Shown: positions 52,016 to 60,807, counted from the first letter of the stretch. The stretch: 64,000 bases of DNA from an uncultured Acetobacteraceae bacterium (GCA_903924985.1 CAIYDT010000083.1:1-64000), one strand, 5' to 3'. The notes: generated by a model from the letters alone, not told the origin. Program-made: numbers and translations.

Positions 52016-53035
52016 TCGGACACGGTGCCGCAATCGCCCGAGGTCGTGCCGTGCCATCGCCAGCAGGCCCGCGGGGCGCCACGGGTCGATCAGCAGTAAC
52101 CCGATCCGTTGCCGCCGCTGTGCCGCCCAGTCCCGCTTATACGGGTCGTCGCCGCGCCCGAAATCGATCGCGTTCACCCGTTCCTGGTCCAGCAAGTGCC
52201 GCAGCATGAGCGCGGTGAGCACAGTGCCGGGGGAGTGCGCCTTAAACGCCTCATCGTGCGCCAGCTTCAGCACCGTCGCCTGGCCATGTTCCACGATCCA
52301 GAATTGTGCCGCGACCGGTTTTCTGCCCAGAGACCACAGACCCAGGCGCAGGATGCCCAGGTCGGATGCGGTCCGCATCAGCGCGGCGTTGAAGCGGGGG
52401 AAGGGTTCGGGGTCCTTCCAGCTTGTGGCGTAGACGTCTTCGAACGCGGCGATTCCCCGGGCCAGGTTTTCCTGGGCGTCGATCAGGGTAAATCGCGCAT
52501 CGGGCAGCCGTTCGGCGCGCCGCAGCCGGCGGCGGATGGTTTCTCGCAAGGCACCGGGGCGGCGGGCCAGGTAACCGGCCCAGTCGAGACCCGAGACATC
52601 CTCATGCCAGTTGCCAAAGTGGCGGAATTGCCGGACGGTCAGGCCGGCGGCGGTGGCGCCGGCGATCAGCGCCGGCAAATGCGGCCACTCGGCCGGCAGC
52701 GCGTCGATTCGGGTCACGGGGTTGCGGCGGCAATGGTGGGCAAAGGCCTCGCAGGCCGCTTCGGCATCGGCGTCGGGCGCGATCATGGGGGTGTACCGGC
52801 ACGTGTACGGCGTGGTGAAGCTGTTCGCGCCAAGCATCGGGAACAGGCCCGCCGCCACGCCGTCCATGCGGCACAGCACGAAGCTGGCTTCGGCACCGGG
52901 CGGTGTCGCGTACGACAGCACTGCTCGCCACCAGGCCTTGGTCGAGAAGACCGAGTCCGCCGCTTCGAACAGGCCGTCCGGCACATCGTCCGCCGACCGG
53001 AGAACCTCGGTGTTAGCGGAACGCATACCACGCAT
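52007..53035 (-). CDS. FemAB/GNAT-like acyltransferase (second copy)
   Basis: A 342-residue acyltransferase-6-type protein (LRETIRRRLRRAERL, VAAQFWIVEHGQATVLKLAHDEAF, INAIDFGRGDDPYKRDW in the family positions). It is distantly similar in layout to the one at 49659-50696 but on the opposite strand. Its 3' end overlaps the exported protein gene by 9 bp, and its 5' end overlaps the YdcF-family gene by 23 bp. A second ATG at 53026 is possible. Likely modifies a surface glycan or peptide. Confidence 0.75.
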   Translation of the reverse strand: MRGMRSANTEVLRSADDVPDGLFEAADSVFSTKAWWRAVLSYATPPGAEASFVLCRMDGVAAGLFPMLGANSFTTPYTCRYTPMIAPDADAEAACEAFAHHCRRNPVTRIDALPAEWPHLPALIAGATAAGLTVRQFRHFGNWHEDVSGLDWAGYLARRPGALRETIRRRLRRAERLPDARFTLIDAQENLARGIAAFEDVYATSWKDPEPFPRFNAALMRTASDLGILRLGLWSLGRKPVAAQFWIVEHGQATVLKLAHDEAFKAHSPGTVLTALMLRHLLDQERVNAIDFGRGDDPYKRDWAAQRRQRIGLLLIDPWRPAGLLAMARHDLGRLRHRVRST

Positions 53036-53750
53036 TGCCGATCCATTCGTGCAGCGCGAAATAGCTGACGTTCCAGGTGGAGGCTCGCGGCAGGAAGTCG
53101 TCCAGGATTGCCCCGTCCCGCCGGTCGGGCGGCGTGGGCGCGGGCGTGACGGTCAGGCCGGTGCCGCGAAACGCCAGCAGCGCCCGCTTCATGTGCCAGG
53201 AATGGGTGACGACGTAGACTGAGGTAATGCCGGCCTGCTTCAGGATATCGGCGCTGAACTGGGCGTTCTCCCAGGTTGTTTGCGACCGCTCCTCCCGCCA
53301 TTGGACCGGCACACGGAAGTCGTCCCGCATGCTCTCGGCCATGACGTCGGCGATGGACGGCAGATCCTTTTGCAGCGTGCCGCCGGAGACCAGCACCGGG
53401 AGGCCCGTCTTACGCTGCAATTTGGCGGCGGTGGCCAGGCGTTCCAGCGATAAGCGGCCGACGACGACGGGCGGATCGGCGCTGGTTCGGCGTATTTCCG
53501 CACCCAGCACGACAATGGCGCCGGGTGGGGCCGATACGGGCAGTGTGGAGGGCAGGTCGGTCTCCAGCCCATCCAGCAACCGGTCGGCGACCACCGGCAT
53601 TCCCAGAACGACCAGTCCTCCGACGGATATGCCCAGCAGGATGCGGCGCAGACGGAGGTGACCGCGCGGCAGCAGCAGGGCCGCCAGTGCCAAGGTGACG
53701 AACCCGAAGGGCGGGACCAGCAGGGCGACCAGAAGGGATTTGAGGAACAC
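53013..53750 (-). CDS. YdcF/SanA-family (DUF218) membrane protein
   Basis: A 245-residue protein with two N-terminal transmembrane helices (about 5-27 and 36-55) and a periplasmic DUF218 domain beginning IVVLGAEIRR, with LVSGGTLQK, ENAQFSADIL and VVTHSWHMKRALLAF. Family members affect envelope permeability and polysaccharide synthesis in ways not well defined. It lies between the epimerase and an acyltransferase on the same strand, likely one transcript. Confidence 0.8.
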   Translation of the reverse strand: MFLKSLLVALLVPPFGFVTLALAALLLPRGHLRLRRILLGISVGGLVVLGMPVVADRLLDGLETDLPSTLPVSAPPGAIVVLGAEIRRTSADPPVVVGRLSLERLATAAKLQRKTGLPVLVSGGTLQKDLPSIADVMAESMRDDFRVPVQWREERSQTTWENAQFSADILKQAGITSVYVVTHSWHMKRALLAFRGTGLTVTPAPTPPDRRDGAILDDFLPRASTWNVSYFALHEWIGNAWYAFR

Positions 53751-53759
53751 GATCCGTGG

Positions 53760-54689
53760 TTACCGGCTCGCCGCCATCCACGCCAGCACTGGGCGCAGCC
53801 CATCGCGTAGCTGCACGGGGTCGTTCAGGTGCAAGGCGCTGCGTAGCCGGCTCGGATCCCCCAGGGAGTGGCGGATTTCCCCGGCACGCGGCGGCTGGAA
53901 GCTGTGATCCAGCCGCTTGCCGACCAGGCTGGCGATCAGATGCGCGAGGTCCAGCACCGAGGTCGCGGTGCCGGTGCAGACGTTGAACACCGGGGCGTCG
54001 GCGGGGCGCATCGCCATGCCGCCCAGCAACGCGGCGACCACGTCGGAGACATGGACAAAATCCCGCGTCTGCCCGCCGTCGCCGTAGATGGCGATGGGTG
54101 CGCCTCGGCCGATGCGCTCGCAGAAGATGGAAATGACCCCGGAGTAGGGGGAACGGGGGTCCTGCCTTGGGCCGTAGACGTTGAAGAAGCGGAAGCCGGT
54201 GGTGGGAATGCCGTGCACGTGGCTGGCGACCTTGGCGTGCAGCTCGCAGCCGAGCTTGTCTGCGCCGTAGGCGGATAGCGGGCTGCGGTCCGCGTCTTCC
54301 GTGATCGGGATGGTCTGGCAGTCGCCGTACACGGCGGCGGAGGACGCGTAGACCAGCGGGATTCTTTTGTCCGTGCGGCGGATGGCATCGAACAGGGTAA
54401 TGGTGCCGCTCAGGTTAACGCGATGGGTACCGGTCCAGTCGGTGACCCCACGCTCCACCGAGGCGATGGCGGCGAGGTGGAAGCAGCCGTCCATGCCCTC
54501 CATGGCGCCTTGCGCGGCTTCGGGGTCGGCGATGTCTCCCTCGATGAACTCGACCCCGGCCGGCAGGTTTTCCCGGTGCCCGGTGGACAGGTCATCCAGC
54601 ACCCGCACGCTGTCGCCGCGCGCCACCAGCGCGTCGCAAAGGTGGGAGCCGATGAAGCCGGCGCCGCCGGTGACGAGGTAGGCGGGCAT
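53760..54689 (-). CDS. NAD-dependent sugar epimerase/dehydratase (UDP-sugar 4-epimerase-like)
   Basis: A 309-residue extended SDR enzyme: YLVTGGAGFIGSH at the N-terminus, Ser and Tyr-x3-Lys as YASSAAVYG and YGADK, and GFRFFNVYGPRQ. It likely makes a 4-epimerised nucleotide sugar (WbpP/GalE-like) for the glycan block. The start at 54689 sits at the Rossmann strand; the ~100-residue in-frame extension upstream overlaps the alcohol dehydrogenase gene and is rejected. Confidence 0.85.
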   Translation of the reverse strand: MPAYLVTGGAGFIGSHLCDALVARGDSVRVLDDLSTGHRENLPAGVEFIEGDIADPEAAQGAMEGMDGCFHLAAIASVERGVTDWTGTHRVNLSGTITLFDAIRRTDKRIPLVYASSAAVYGDCQTIPITEDADRSPLSAYGADKLGCELHAKVASHVHGIPTTGFRFFNVYGPRQDPRSPYSGVISIFCERIGRGAPIAIYGDGGQTRDFVHVSDVVAALLGGMAMRPADAPVFNVCTGTATSVLDLAHLIASLVGKRLDHSFQPPRAGEIRHSLGDPSRLRSALHLNDPVQLRDGLRPVLAWMAASR

Positions 54690-54690
54690 G

Positions 54691-55821
54691 TTAGCCGTTC
54701 GGCCGCAGGATTTGCCGCAGTACCGAACCGTCGGACAGGCGGTCGAAGCCTTCGTTGATCTGTTCGAGGGGTAAAAAACCGCTCCGCAGCTTGTGCACCG
54801 GTAGCTTGCCCCTCTGATACAGGCCGAGGAAGCGGGGGATGTCGCGCTTGGGAATGCAGCTACCCATGTAGCTGCCGCGGATGGATTTCTCGTCGGACAC
54901 CAGGGCGCCGTGCAAGTAGGAGAAGCTGGCGTTGCTCGCCGGCAGTCCGGCGCTGACCACCATGCCGCCGCGCGCGGCGATGGCATAGGCCAGGTTCATC
55001 GCGGGGATGGAGCCGGCGGTTTCGATCACGTAATCCAGCCCGCCTCCGGTGGCGTCCCGGATCTCCTGCACGGAGTCGGCGTTGCCCGCCAGGAAGCAGT
55101 CGGTGGCGCCGAGTTCGCGCGCCAGTTTCAGCTTCTCGGCGTTGGTGTCCACCGCGACGATGCGTTCGGCGCCGGCGATTACCGCGCCCATCAGAGCGTT
55201 CATGCCCACGCCGCCGAGGCCTACCACCGCGACCCGCCCTCCGGGTGGCACCTGCGCCGTGTTCAGCACCGCACCCACGCCGGTCAGCACGGCGCAGCCG
55301 AAGATGGTCGCGTCCTCAAGCGGGATGTCGTCCGGGATTTTGATCAGGGCGTTCTGCGACACCACGGCGTACTGCGCGAACACCGACAGGCCGCTGTAGT
55401 GGTAGATCGGTTCTCCTCCAGCAGACAGGCGACGGGCGCCGGAGATCAGCGTGCCATTGGTGCGCGACGCGTTGGAGCCCTGACAGAGGTTCGGGCGGCC
55501 GGCGTTGCAATAGCGGCAGTCGCCGCAGCTGGTGACGAAGACGCTGATCACGTGATCGCCGGCCTTCAGGCCGGTAACACCGGGGCCGACTTCCTCGACG
55601 ATCCCCGCGGCTTCGTGGCCGGGGATGGTGGGTAGTTTGCGCGGGCGCAGGTTCTCGATGGTCGACAGATCGGAGTGGCACAGGCCGGCGCCGATGATCT
55701 TGTACAGGACCTCGCCGGGGCCGGGGGGGTCGAGGTCGACTTCCTCAATCGTCATCGGCGTCGTGGTGGCGTAGGGGCGCGGCTTGCCCTGTTCCCGCAG
55801 CACCGCGGCTTTCATTTTCAT
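54691..55821 (-). CDS. Zinc-dependent alcohol dehydrogenase (class III-like)
   Basis: A 376-residue medium-chain dehydrogenase. Catalytic zinc ligands lie in GAGLCHSD and PGHEAAG; the structural zinc site is CGDCRYCNAGRPNLC; the NAD motif is VVGLGGVGMNALMGAV. It oxidises a primary or secondary alcohol with NAD(P). Its stop is 1 bp from the epimerase start, but the enzyme is metabolic rather than glycan-related. Substrate unknown. Confidence 0.85.
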   Translation of the reverse strand: MKMKAAVLREQGKPRPYATTTPMTIEEVDLDPPGPGEVLYKIIGAGLCHSDLSTIENLRPRKLPTIPGHEAAGIVEEVGPGVTGLKAGDHVISVFVTSCGDCRYCNAGRPNLCQGSNASRTNGTLISGARRLSAGGEPIYHYSGLSVFAQYAVVSQNALIKIPDDIPLEDATIFGCAVLTGVGAVLNTAQVPPGGRVAVVGLGGVGMNALMGAVIAGAERIVAVDTNAEKLKLARELGATDCFLAGNADSVQEIRDATGGGLDYVIETAGSIPAMNLAYAIAARGGMVVSAGLPASNASFSYLHGALVSDEKSIRGSYMGSCIPKRDIPRFLGLYQRGKLPVHKLRSGFLPLEQINEGFDRLSDGSVLRQILRPNG

Positions 55822-55866
55822 GGGGGAGGCTCCTTCGCGCTTGCTGCGTTTATCGACGGGCGGGGC

Positions 55867-56496
55867 TTACGCGGCAAGGTCGGTGCTGGCGATAAAACAG
55901 CAACCCAATGCCAAAAGCTTGTCTTTAATGTCCTCGACGGTCGTACGCCCCGGCGCGGTCGGGATGCCGATGCCGCGGCAGGCGTCCTCGATGACAATGG
56001 TTTCATAGCCGAGCCGCAGCGCGTCCTCCGCCGACCAGCCGACGCAGAAATCGGTTGCGAGGCCAGTGAGAAAAATCCGCTTGAAGCCGCGCTGGCGTAG
56101 CCACCCATCCAGGCCAGTTGGCGTCGTCCGGTCGTTCTCGAAAAATGCCGAGTAGCTGTCCAGGTGCGGGTGGAACCCCTTGCGGACGACGACCTCGATC
56201 CGCGTCTGGTCGATGGCGGCATGAAGGGCGGCATTGGGGCTGCCGGCGATGCCGTGATCGGGCCACAGGGTTTGCCCGTCGACCGTGTCGAACGGCACCT
56301 TCCCCGGGTGGGTGCTGGCAAAGGAGAAGTGTCCGGGCGGGTGCCAGTCCTGCGTCGCGAAGGCGTGTGCGAAGCAGGGCAGCAGGCGGTTGATGACCGG
56401 CACGACCGCATGGCCGTCGACAACCGGGAGTTCGCCGCCCGGCATGAACGTGGGCTGGACGTCCATCAATCCCAGAATGTCGGTGTCGGGCTGCAT
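55867..56496 (-). CDS. pncA: Nicotinamidase (isochorismatase-like cysteine hydrolase)
   Basis: A 209-residue hydrolase that deamidates nicotinamide to nicotinate for NAD salvage. The catalytic triad is visible as Asp in MDVQPTF, Lys in VVRKGFHP and Cys in LATDFCVGWS. Metal ligands appear in TQDWHPPGH. In the usual WPDHC segment the Cys is Gly (WPDHGIAG). It starts 1 bp from the dihydroorotate-dehydrogenase-like gene; the sirtuin, which releases nicotinamide, is encoded divergently nearby. Confidence 0.85.
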   Translation of the reverse strand: MQPDTDILGLMDVQPTFMPGGELPVVDGHAVVPVINRLLPCFAHAFATQDWHPPGHFSFASTHPGKVPFDTVDGQTLWPDHGIAGSPNAALHAAIDQTRIEVVVRKGFHPHLDSYSAFFENDRTTPTGLDGWLRQRGFKRIFLTGLATDFCVGWSAEDALRLGYETIVIEDACRGIGIPTAPGRTTVEDIKDKLLALGCCFIASTDLAA

Positions 56497-56497
56497 C

Positions 56498-57520
56498 TTA
56501 CACCTTGGTCAGGGTTTCGGGGGGCACGAAGTCCTTCCATCTTCCCGGCGTTTCCGGCTGCGCGCCATAGGGGGTCAGCGCGTCCGCCGCTCGTCCGATT
56601 AGTTCGGCGAAGGTCAGCCGGCGTTCGGCCAGAAACGCGTCCAGCTCGGCGATGCTGCGGGTCAATCCGGCGAAACCCTCATGCATGACCAGCGACAGCA
56701 TCTCCACCGCCGAGGCGCCGGCCAGCGCCATGCGCGCCGCATCGTGCCCGCCGCGCACACCGTTTGTTCCCATCAGGGGAAAGTCGGATCCCACGGCTTT
56801 GCGGCTGAGGGCCAGGAACCGGCACACGATCGGCAGCGCCCAGCCCCCCCCGTACGCCGCCGAGGTCCCCAGTAGCGGCGCCAAGGTATCCAGGTCGGGG
56901 ACCAGTGCCATGAACCGCCCCATCATACAGACGGAATCCGCGCCGCCTTCCTTCGCTGCCAGCGCCAAGGCCGGCAGGTTCGACGATAGGCCGGTCAGTT
57001 TGACCCATAATTGCATGTCCTGCGTGACCGCTCGCACGTTCGCAACGAGATCGCGCAGCCGAACGGGGTCGGTCTCCTGGACGATGGCGCCCGGTGTGGC
57101 CTCCGACGCGTGCGGGGCACCGACGTTCAGTTCGAACACCCGCAATCCGGCCGAGCGAGCCATGGAGGCGATGGCAATCGCGCCCTCCGCGCTGCCGTAG
57201 ACGATGCTGGCGGCGACGAATTTCTGCTCGCGCGCGGCATCGCGGTCGATGGCGGCGATGGCGGCGAACCACGCGGCGGTGTCCCGCTGCGACAGGCCGG
57301 AGCGGTTGAACAGCGAGTCCCCCAGCCAGGCATAGTCGGCGCGGTCGAGCTGCTGTCCGCCGGCCGGGTTCTCGTTCACCGACTTGGCGATCGCCCCCGC
57401 CGCCCCGGCGTTCAACGCGGCTCGAATTCCAGACTCGGTCATGACCGGCTCCCCCGATCCGCAGATCACGGGGTTGGGGAGCGTGAGCGTGCCGATGCGG
57501 GTGGTGAGGCGGTCGGTCAT
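56498..57520 (-). CDS. Dihydroorotate dehydrogenase-like FMN protein
   Basis: A 340-residue TIM-barrel flavoprotein of the dihydroorotate/dihydropyrimidine dehydrogenase group. It opens with TRIGTLTLPNPVICGSG, has the Lys/Asn FMN stretch AGAIAKSVNENP, LRVFELNVGAPH, LWVKLTGLSS and the phosphate-binding end GTNGVRGGHDAARM and GASAVEML. Some catalytic-base positions differ from true PyrD, so the substrate may not be dihydroorotate. Divergent from the sirtuin gene. Confidence 0.75.
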   Translation of the reverse strand: MTDRLTTRIGTLTLPNPVICGSGEPVMTESGIRAALNAGAAGAIAKSVNENPAGGQQLDRADYAWLGDSLFNRSGLSQRDTAAWFAAIAAIDRDAAREQKFVAASIVYGSAEGAIAIASMARSAGLRVFELNVGAPHASEATPGAIVQETDPVRLRDLVANVRAVTQDMQLWVKLTGLSSNLPALALAAKEGGADSVCMMGRFMALVPDLDTLAPLLGTSAAYGGGWALPIVCRFLALSRKAVGSDFPLMGTNGVRGGHDAARMALAGASAVEMLSLVMHEGFAGLTRSIAELDAFLAERRLTFAELIGRAADALTPYGAQPETPGRWKDFVPPETLTKV

Positions 57521-57686
57521 GCGGTCGGTCCTGCTGATGCGCTTGCCTAGCGTCCCCGCCGCGCTGGGAAAAGGGGCGGCCCTATCTCAGGCCCTATCTG
57601 CCCCGACCAGCGGAAGGTTTTGCCGCCAGCGCTCCCACGCGTTAACGTACTGTACAGACCGATCCCGCCGCTGGAGGATGCCGCCC

Positions 57687-58439
57687 ATGCCTGTCGACAC
57701 CGACCTGGACGAATTCGCCCAATTGATCGATGCCGCCCAGCGCGTCGTCGTGTTTACCGGCGCCGGTATCAGCACCGAATCCGGCATCCCCGACTTCCGC
57801 AGCCCCGGCGGCACCTGGACCAAAATGAAGCCGATCGACTTCTCGGACTTCATGCGCTCCGACGCCGCTCGGCGGGAAACCTGGAAGCGTCGGTTCGATA
57901 TGGAGGGTGTGCTGATCAAGGCCACCCCCAATCGCGGGCACCGCGCGGTGGCGGAGCTGATCCGGTGCGGCAAGGCATCATCCGTTATCACCCAGAACAT
58001 CGACGGGCTGCACCAGGATTCCGGCATTCCCGACGACAAGGTGCTCGAGCTGCACGGCAACACCACCTACGCCCACTGCCTCGATTGCGGCCAGCGCTTT
58101 GAGATCGGCGCGCTGCGGGTGGATTTTGAACGCGACCGCATCGTGCCAAGCTGCGCCTGCGGCGGCTGGGTTAAGACCGCCACGATCTCCTTCGGGCAGT
58201 CGATGCCGCAGCGGGAGATGCAGTTGGCGCAGCGGGAAACGCTGTTGGCCGACCTGTTCATCGTGGTCGGGTCTTCGCTGGTGGTTTACCCCGCGGCGGG
58301 GTTCCCCGAACTGGCGACGCGCAACGGATCGGCGCTGGTGATCCTGAACCGGGACGAGACCCCGCTGGACGGGATCGCCGATCTGGTGATCAACCGAACA
58401 ATTGGCGACACGCTGGGCGAGGTCGTCGGAATCGATTGA
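57687..58439 (+). CDS. SIR2-family NAD-dependent protein deacylase
   Basis: A 250-residue sirtuin that removes acyl groups from lysines using NAD, releasing nicotinamide. Motifs: VFTGAGIST and GIPDFRS at the NAD pocket, TQNIDGLH, the catalytic His in ELHG, and zinc cysteines CLDC...CAC (the second pair is compressed as SCACGG). The start at 57687 is preceded by GGAGGA. The nicotinamidase gene close by can recycle its product. Confidence 0.9.
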   Translation: MPVDTDLDEFAQLIDAAQRVVVFTGAGISTESGIPDFRSPGGTWTKMKPIDFSDFMRSDAARRETWKRRFDMEGVLIKATPNRGHRAVAELIRCGKASSVITQNIDGLHQDSGIPDDKVLELHGNTTYAHCLDCGQRFEIGALRVDFERDRIVPSCACGGWVKTATISFGQSMPQREMQLAQRETLLADLFIVVGSSLVVYPAAGFPELATRNGSALVILNRDETPLDGIADLVINRTIGDTLGEVVGID

Positions 58440-58444
58440 GCGGC

Positions 58445-58461
58445 GTTAACGTTTTGTTAAC
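58445..58461. promoter_or_regulatory. Paired GTTAAC palindromes upstream of the toxin-antitoxin operon
   Basis: GTTAAC at 58445-58450 and at 58456-58461, 11 bp apart (one helical turn) and separated by GTTTT. Autoregulated toxin-antitoxin operons usually carry such paired operator half sites; binding by the adjacent XRE protein is inferred. Confidence 0.45.
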
Positions 58462-58479
58462 CTGATGGGTTCATGGTGG

Positions 58480-58499
58480 TGCCTCCACGACTGGAGGCA
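58480..58499 (+). promoter_or_regulatory. Hairpin that hides the toxin ribosome-binding site
   Basis: TGCCTCC (58480-58486), loop ACGACT, GGAGGCA (58493-58499): a perfect 7-bp stem. The right arm contains the GGAGG ribosome site of the toxin start at 58503 (five bases spacing), so the stem would block toxin translation in the mRNA. Confidence 0.6.
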
Positions 58500-58502
58500 T
58501 CC

Positions 58503-58925
58503 ATGCGATTCAAGCTTGACCATCTATTCATAAAACCATATAACGATATAACCGATGAGGACGACGATGATGTCGACCCCGCCGAGCTGGTGTGGATCGG
58601 CAGCAGCCGCAAGGCGCTGCGGGAATTTCCTCCGACGGTGCGGCGGGCGTTCGGAGTGTCCTTGTTCGCGGTGCAACTGGGGGAGACGCCGCCCTCGGCC
58701 AAGCCACTGAAAGGGTTTCGTGGCGCCGGCGTGCTGGAACTGATCGAGGATCATCGGGGGGACACGTACCGGGCCGCCTACACGGTGCGGTTCACCGACA
58801 AGGTTTACGTTCTGCACGTGTTTCAGAAGAAGTCCAAGAAGGGGATCGCCACCCCCAAGATGGAAACCGATTTGATCCGGCAGCGGTTGAAGCTGGCGGA
58901 GGATCTTCACAATGGGGCCGAATGA
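58503..58925 (+). CDS. higB: Gp49-like (HigB-type) toxin
   Basis: A 140-residue RelE/HigB-superfamily toxin of the phage Gp49 type. After a family-atypical ~25-residue acidic N-terminal extension (ITDEDDDDVDPAE), the core shows VWIGSSRKALREFP, AKPLKGFRGAGVLELIEDH, TYRAAYTVRF and VYVLHVFQKKSKKGIATPK. Family members cleave ribosome-bound mRNA. It precedes and overlaps its antitoxin gene by 14 bp. Its ribosome site is inside a hairpin. A further in-frame ATG at 58473 is less likely because it would bypass the SD. Confidence 0.85.
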   Translation: MRFKLDHLFIKPYNDITDEDDDDVDPAELVWIGSSRKALREFPPTVRRAFGVSLFAVQLGETPPSAKPLKGFRGAGVLELIEDHRGDTYRAAYTVRFTDKVYVLHVFQKKSKKGIATPKMETDLIRQRLKLAEDLHNGAE

Positions 58926-59250
58926 TATGGAAAAGACCCACGAACTCAGCAGCGGCAACGTTTTCGCCGACCTTGGCCTACCTGATTCCGAACAGGAGCT
59001 GGTGAAGGCGAAACTGACTGTACAAATCTACCGGATTCTGAAGGCTCGCGGCGTAACGCAGGTCGAAGCGGCGCGGTTGCTGGGTACCACCCAGGCGCAG
59101 GTTTCCACCCTGATGCGCTGTAAGCCTGTTTCGGTATCTGTCGGCCGGCTGATGGAGTTCCTGACCACCCTGGGCCAGGATATCCAGGTTACCATCAGCC
59201 CGGCGCGGGGTCAGGATGTGGGGCGGATGTCGGTGGTGGTCAGGGGCTAA
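58912..59250 (+). CDS. higA: XRE-family antitoxin (HigA-type)
   Basis: A 112-residue helix-turn-helix protein (VFADLGLPDSEQELVKAKL, then ILKARGVTQVEAARLLGTT as the HTH, and GRLMEFLTTLGQDIQV). It is the usual partner of Gp49-like toxins and represses the operon. GGAGG lies nine bases before the ATG at 58912; an internal ATG at 58927 is also possible. Confidence 0.85.
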   Translation: MGPNDMEKTHELSSGNVFADLGLPDSEQELVKAKLTVQIYRILKARGVTQVEAARLLGTTQAQVSTLMRCKPVSVSVGRLMEFLTTLGQDIQVTISPARGQDVGRMSVVVRG

Positions 59251-59253
59251 CCG

Positions 59254-59658
59254 TTACGCCTTCTCGAACACCGGCAGCGTCAGATCGTCCTTCACCTTAT
59301 CGAACCCCACCTTCACCGGCAGCCCGACTCGCAGGTCTTCCTGCGTAATCCCCCGCACCTGGGCGTTCATCCGCACCCCTTCCTCCAGGTCCACCGTCAC
59401 CAGGATGTAGGGTAGGTCGCCCTTGAAACCCGGGTGGAAGGCGTAGTGGGTAATGGTCCAGCTATGCACCGTTCCGCGGCTGGAGGCCTCGATCCATTTC
59501 GCGTTCATTGAGTAGCACGCGTCGCACACCGGCCTGGGATAATGCCGCACCTTACCGCAATCGGCGCAGGCTTGCAGGCACAGGCGGTGTTCTTGCAGGC
59601 CGGTCCAGTAAGGTTGGGTGTCCGGGGTGGGGGAGGGGACCAGCTTATCGTATTCCAC
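59254..59658 (-). CDS. DUF35 zinc-ribbon/OB-fold acyl-CoA-associated protein
   Basis: A 134-residue protein with an N-terminal zinc ribbon (CADCGK ... CDACYS) and an OB-fold C-terminus (VHSWTITHYAFHPGFK, LPYILVTVDLEEGVR). It forms complexes with SCP2-type thiolases, and its gene sits 3 bp after the thiolase gene. The pair probably acts on acyl-CoA thioesters in degradation of a branched or cyclic substrate. Confidence 0.85.
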   Translation of the reverse strand: MEYDKLVPSPTPDTQPYWTGLQEHRLCLQACADCGKVRHYPRPVCDACYSMNAKWIEASSRGTVHSWTITHYAFHPGFKGDLPYILVTVDLEEGVRMNAQVRGITQEDLRVGLPVKVGFDKVKDDLTLPVFEKA

Positions 59659-59661
59659 TGG

Positions 59662-60807
59662 CTAGGCCCTCCGCATGATGGCGAGCGCGCCGTCGCCCAT
59701 GTCGCCGTAGCCGGTGACCAGACCGATCTCGGCATCCTTCACCTGCGCCGCCGCTTCCCCGCGCAACTGGCGGGTGAGTTCGACGATGTGGTTCATCCCC
59801 GCCATATGCGCCTGCGACAGAAGCCCGCCATGGGTATTGACCGGCATCTTCCCGCCCAGCCGCAGGGCGCCGTTCTCGATGAAGCCCCCGCCCTCGCCCT
59901 TCTTGCAGAAGCCGAGGTCTTCGAGCTGGCACATCACGATGTAGGTGAAGCAGTCGTAGACTTCGGCCACGTCGATATCGCTGTGGGTGACGCCTGCCAT
60001 CGCGAAGGCCTTGGGCGCGGCTTTGGCCAGACCCAACGTGGTCAGGTCCGGCCGCTGGGTGATCGCGGAGGGCGAGTCCGGATGCCCCTCCGCCACGCCC
60101 ATCACCATGATCGGGCGTCTGGCCAGATCGCGCGCGATGTCCGGGGCGCTGATCACCACCGCCGCGCCGCCGTCGCTTTCCAGGGAGCAATCCAGCAGCC
60201 GCAGCGGGTCGGAGATCATGCGGCTCGCCTGATGATCCTCAATGGTGATCGGGGTCCGCATGGTGGCGTTCGATTGCAGGGAAGCGTGGTAGCGCGTGGA
60301 CACCGCGATCTCGGCCAACTGGCGGGAGGTGGTGCCGTATAGCTCCATGTGCCGCCGAGCCATGGGGGCGTAAAGCTGCGCGGGGGCGATGGCACCGAGG
60401 GGCATCTCGAACTCCCCGATCGTGCGGAACTGCGGCATTTGCTGCACCCGCGTGCCGATGCGACCGCCGGAGTAGCCCGTGCGGCCAAGCGACAGGAGCA
60501 CATGCTTGCAGATGCCGGCGTCGATCACGGCCATGGCGCATTGGATCGCGGCAACGGACGACGCGCCGCCCATCGGCGTGGTGGCGGAGAAGCGCAGGTC
60601 CTTGATGCCGAAATTGGTGACGAAGTCCTCGGCCACCGCGCCGTGACCATAGGGGATCAACCCGTCTATATCGGTGGGTTTCAGGCCGGCGTCGCGGATG
60701 GCGGCCAGCGACGCTTCCAGTTGGAACGACAGCGGGGTGCGATCGGTGCCTCGCAGATACTGGGTTTCTCCGACGCCGGTGACGGCGGCTGCTTCGTGCA
60801 GGGGCAT
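59662..60807 (-). CDS. SCP2-type thiolase-family protein
   Basis: A 381-residue thiolase fold. Its N-terminal part (AAVTGVGETQYLRGTD) and C-terminal motif (NTHGGLLSQAHMAG with MNHIVELTRQLRG) match SCP2-type acetyl-CoA acetyltransferases. The nucleophile position in the middle (ASSVAAIQCAMAVIDAG) lacks an obvious CxS as in classical thiolases, which is common in this subgroup. It partners with the DUF35 gene. Its start-codon region is duplicated ~1.8 kb upstream beside the OLD-type gene. Confidence 0.82.
   Translation of the reverse strand: MPLHEAAAVTGVGETQYLRGTDRTPLSFQLEASLAAIRDAGLKPTDIDGLIPYGHGAVAEDFVTNFGIKDLRFSATTPMGGASSVAAIQCAMAVIDAGICKHVLLSLGRTGYSGGRIGTRVQQMPQFRTIGEFEMPLGAIAPAQLYAPMARRHMELYGTTSRQLAEIAVSTRYHASLQSNATMRTPITIEDHQASRMISDPLRLLDCSLESDGGAAVVISAPDIARDLARRPIMVMGVAEGHPDSPSAITQRPDLTTLGLAKAAPKAFAMAGVTHSDIDVAEVYDCFTYIVMCQLEDLGFCKKGEGGGFIENGALRLGGKMPVNTHGGLLSQAHMAGMNHIVELTRQLRGEAAAQVKDAEIGLVTGYGDMGDGALAIMRRA

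Noticed and set aside
54690-54986. N-terminal extension of the sugar epimerase
   Set aside because: It overlaps the alcohol dehydrogenase coding region out of frame and would place ~100 residues before the Rossmann motif that should open the protein.
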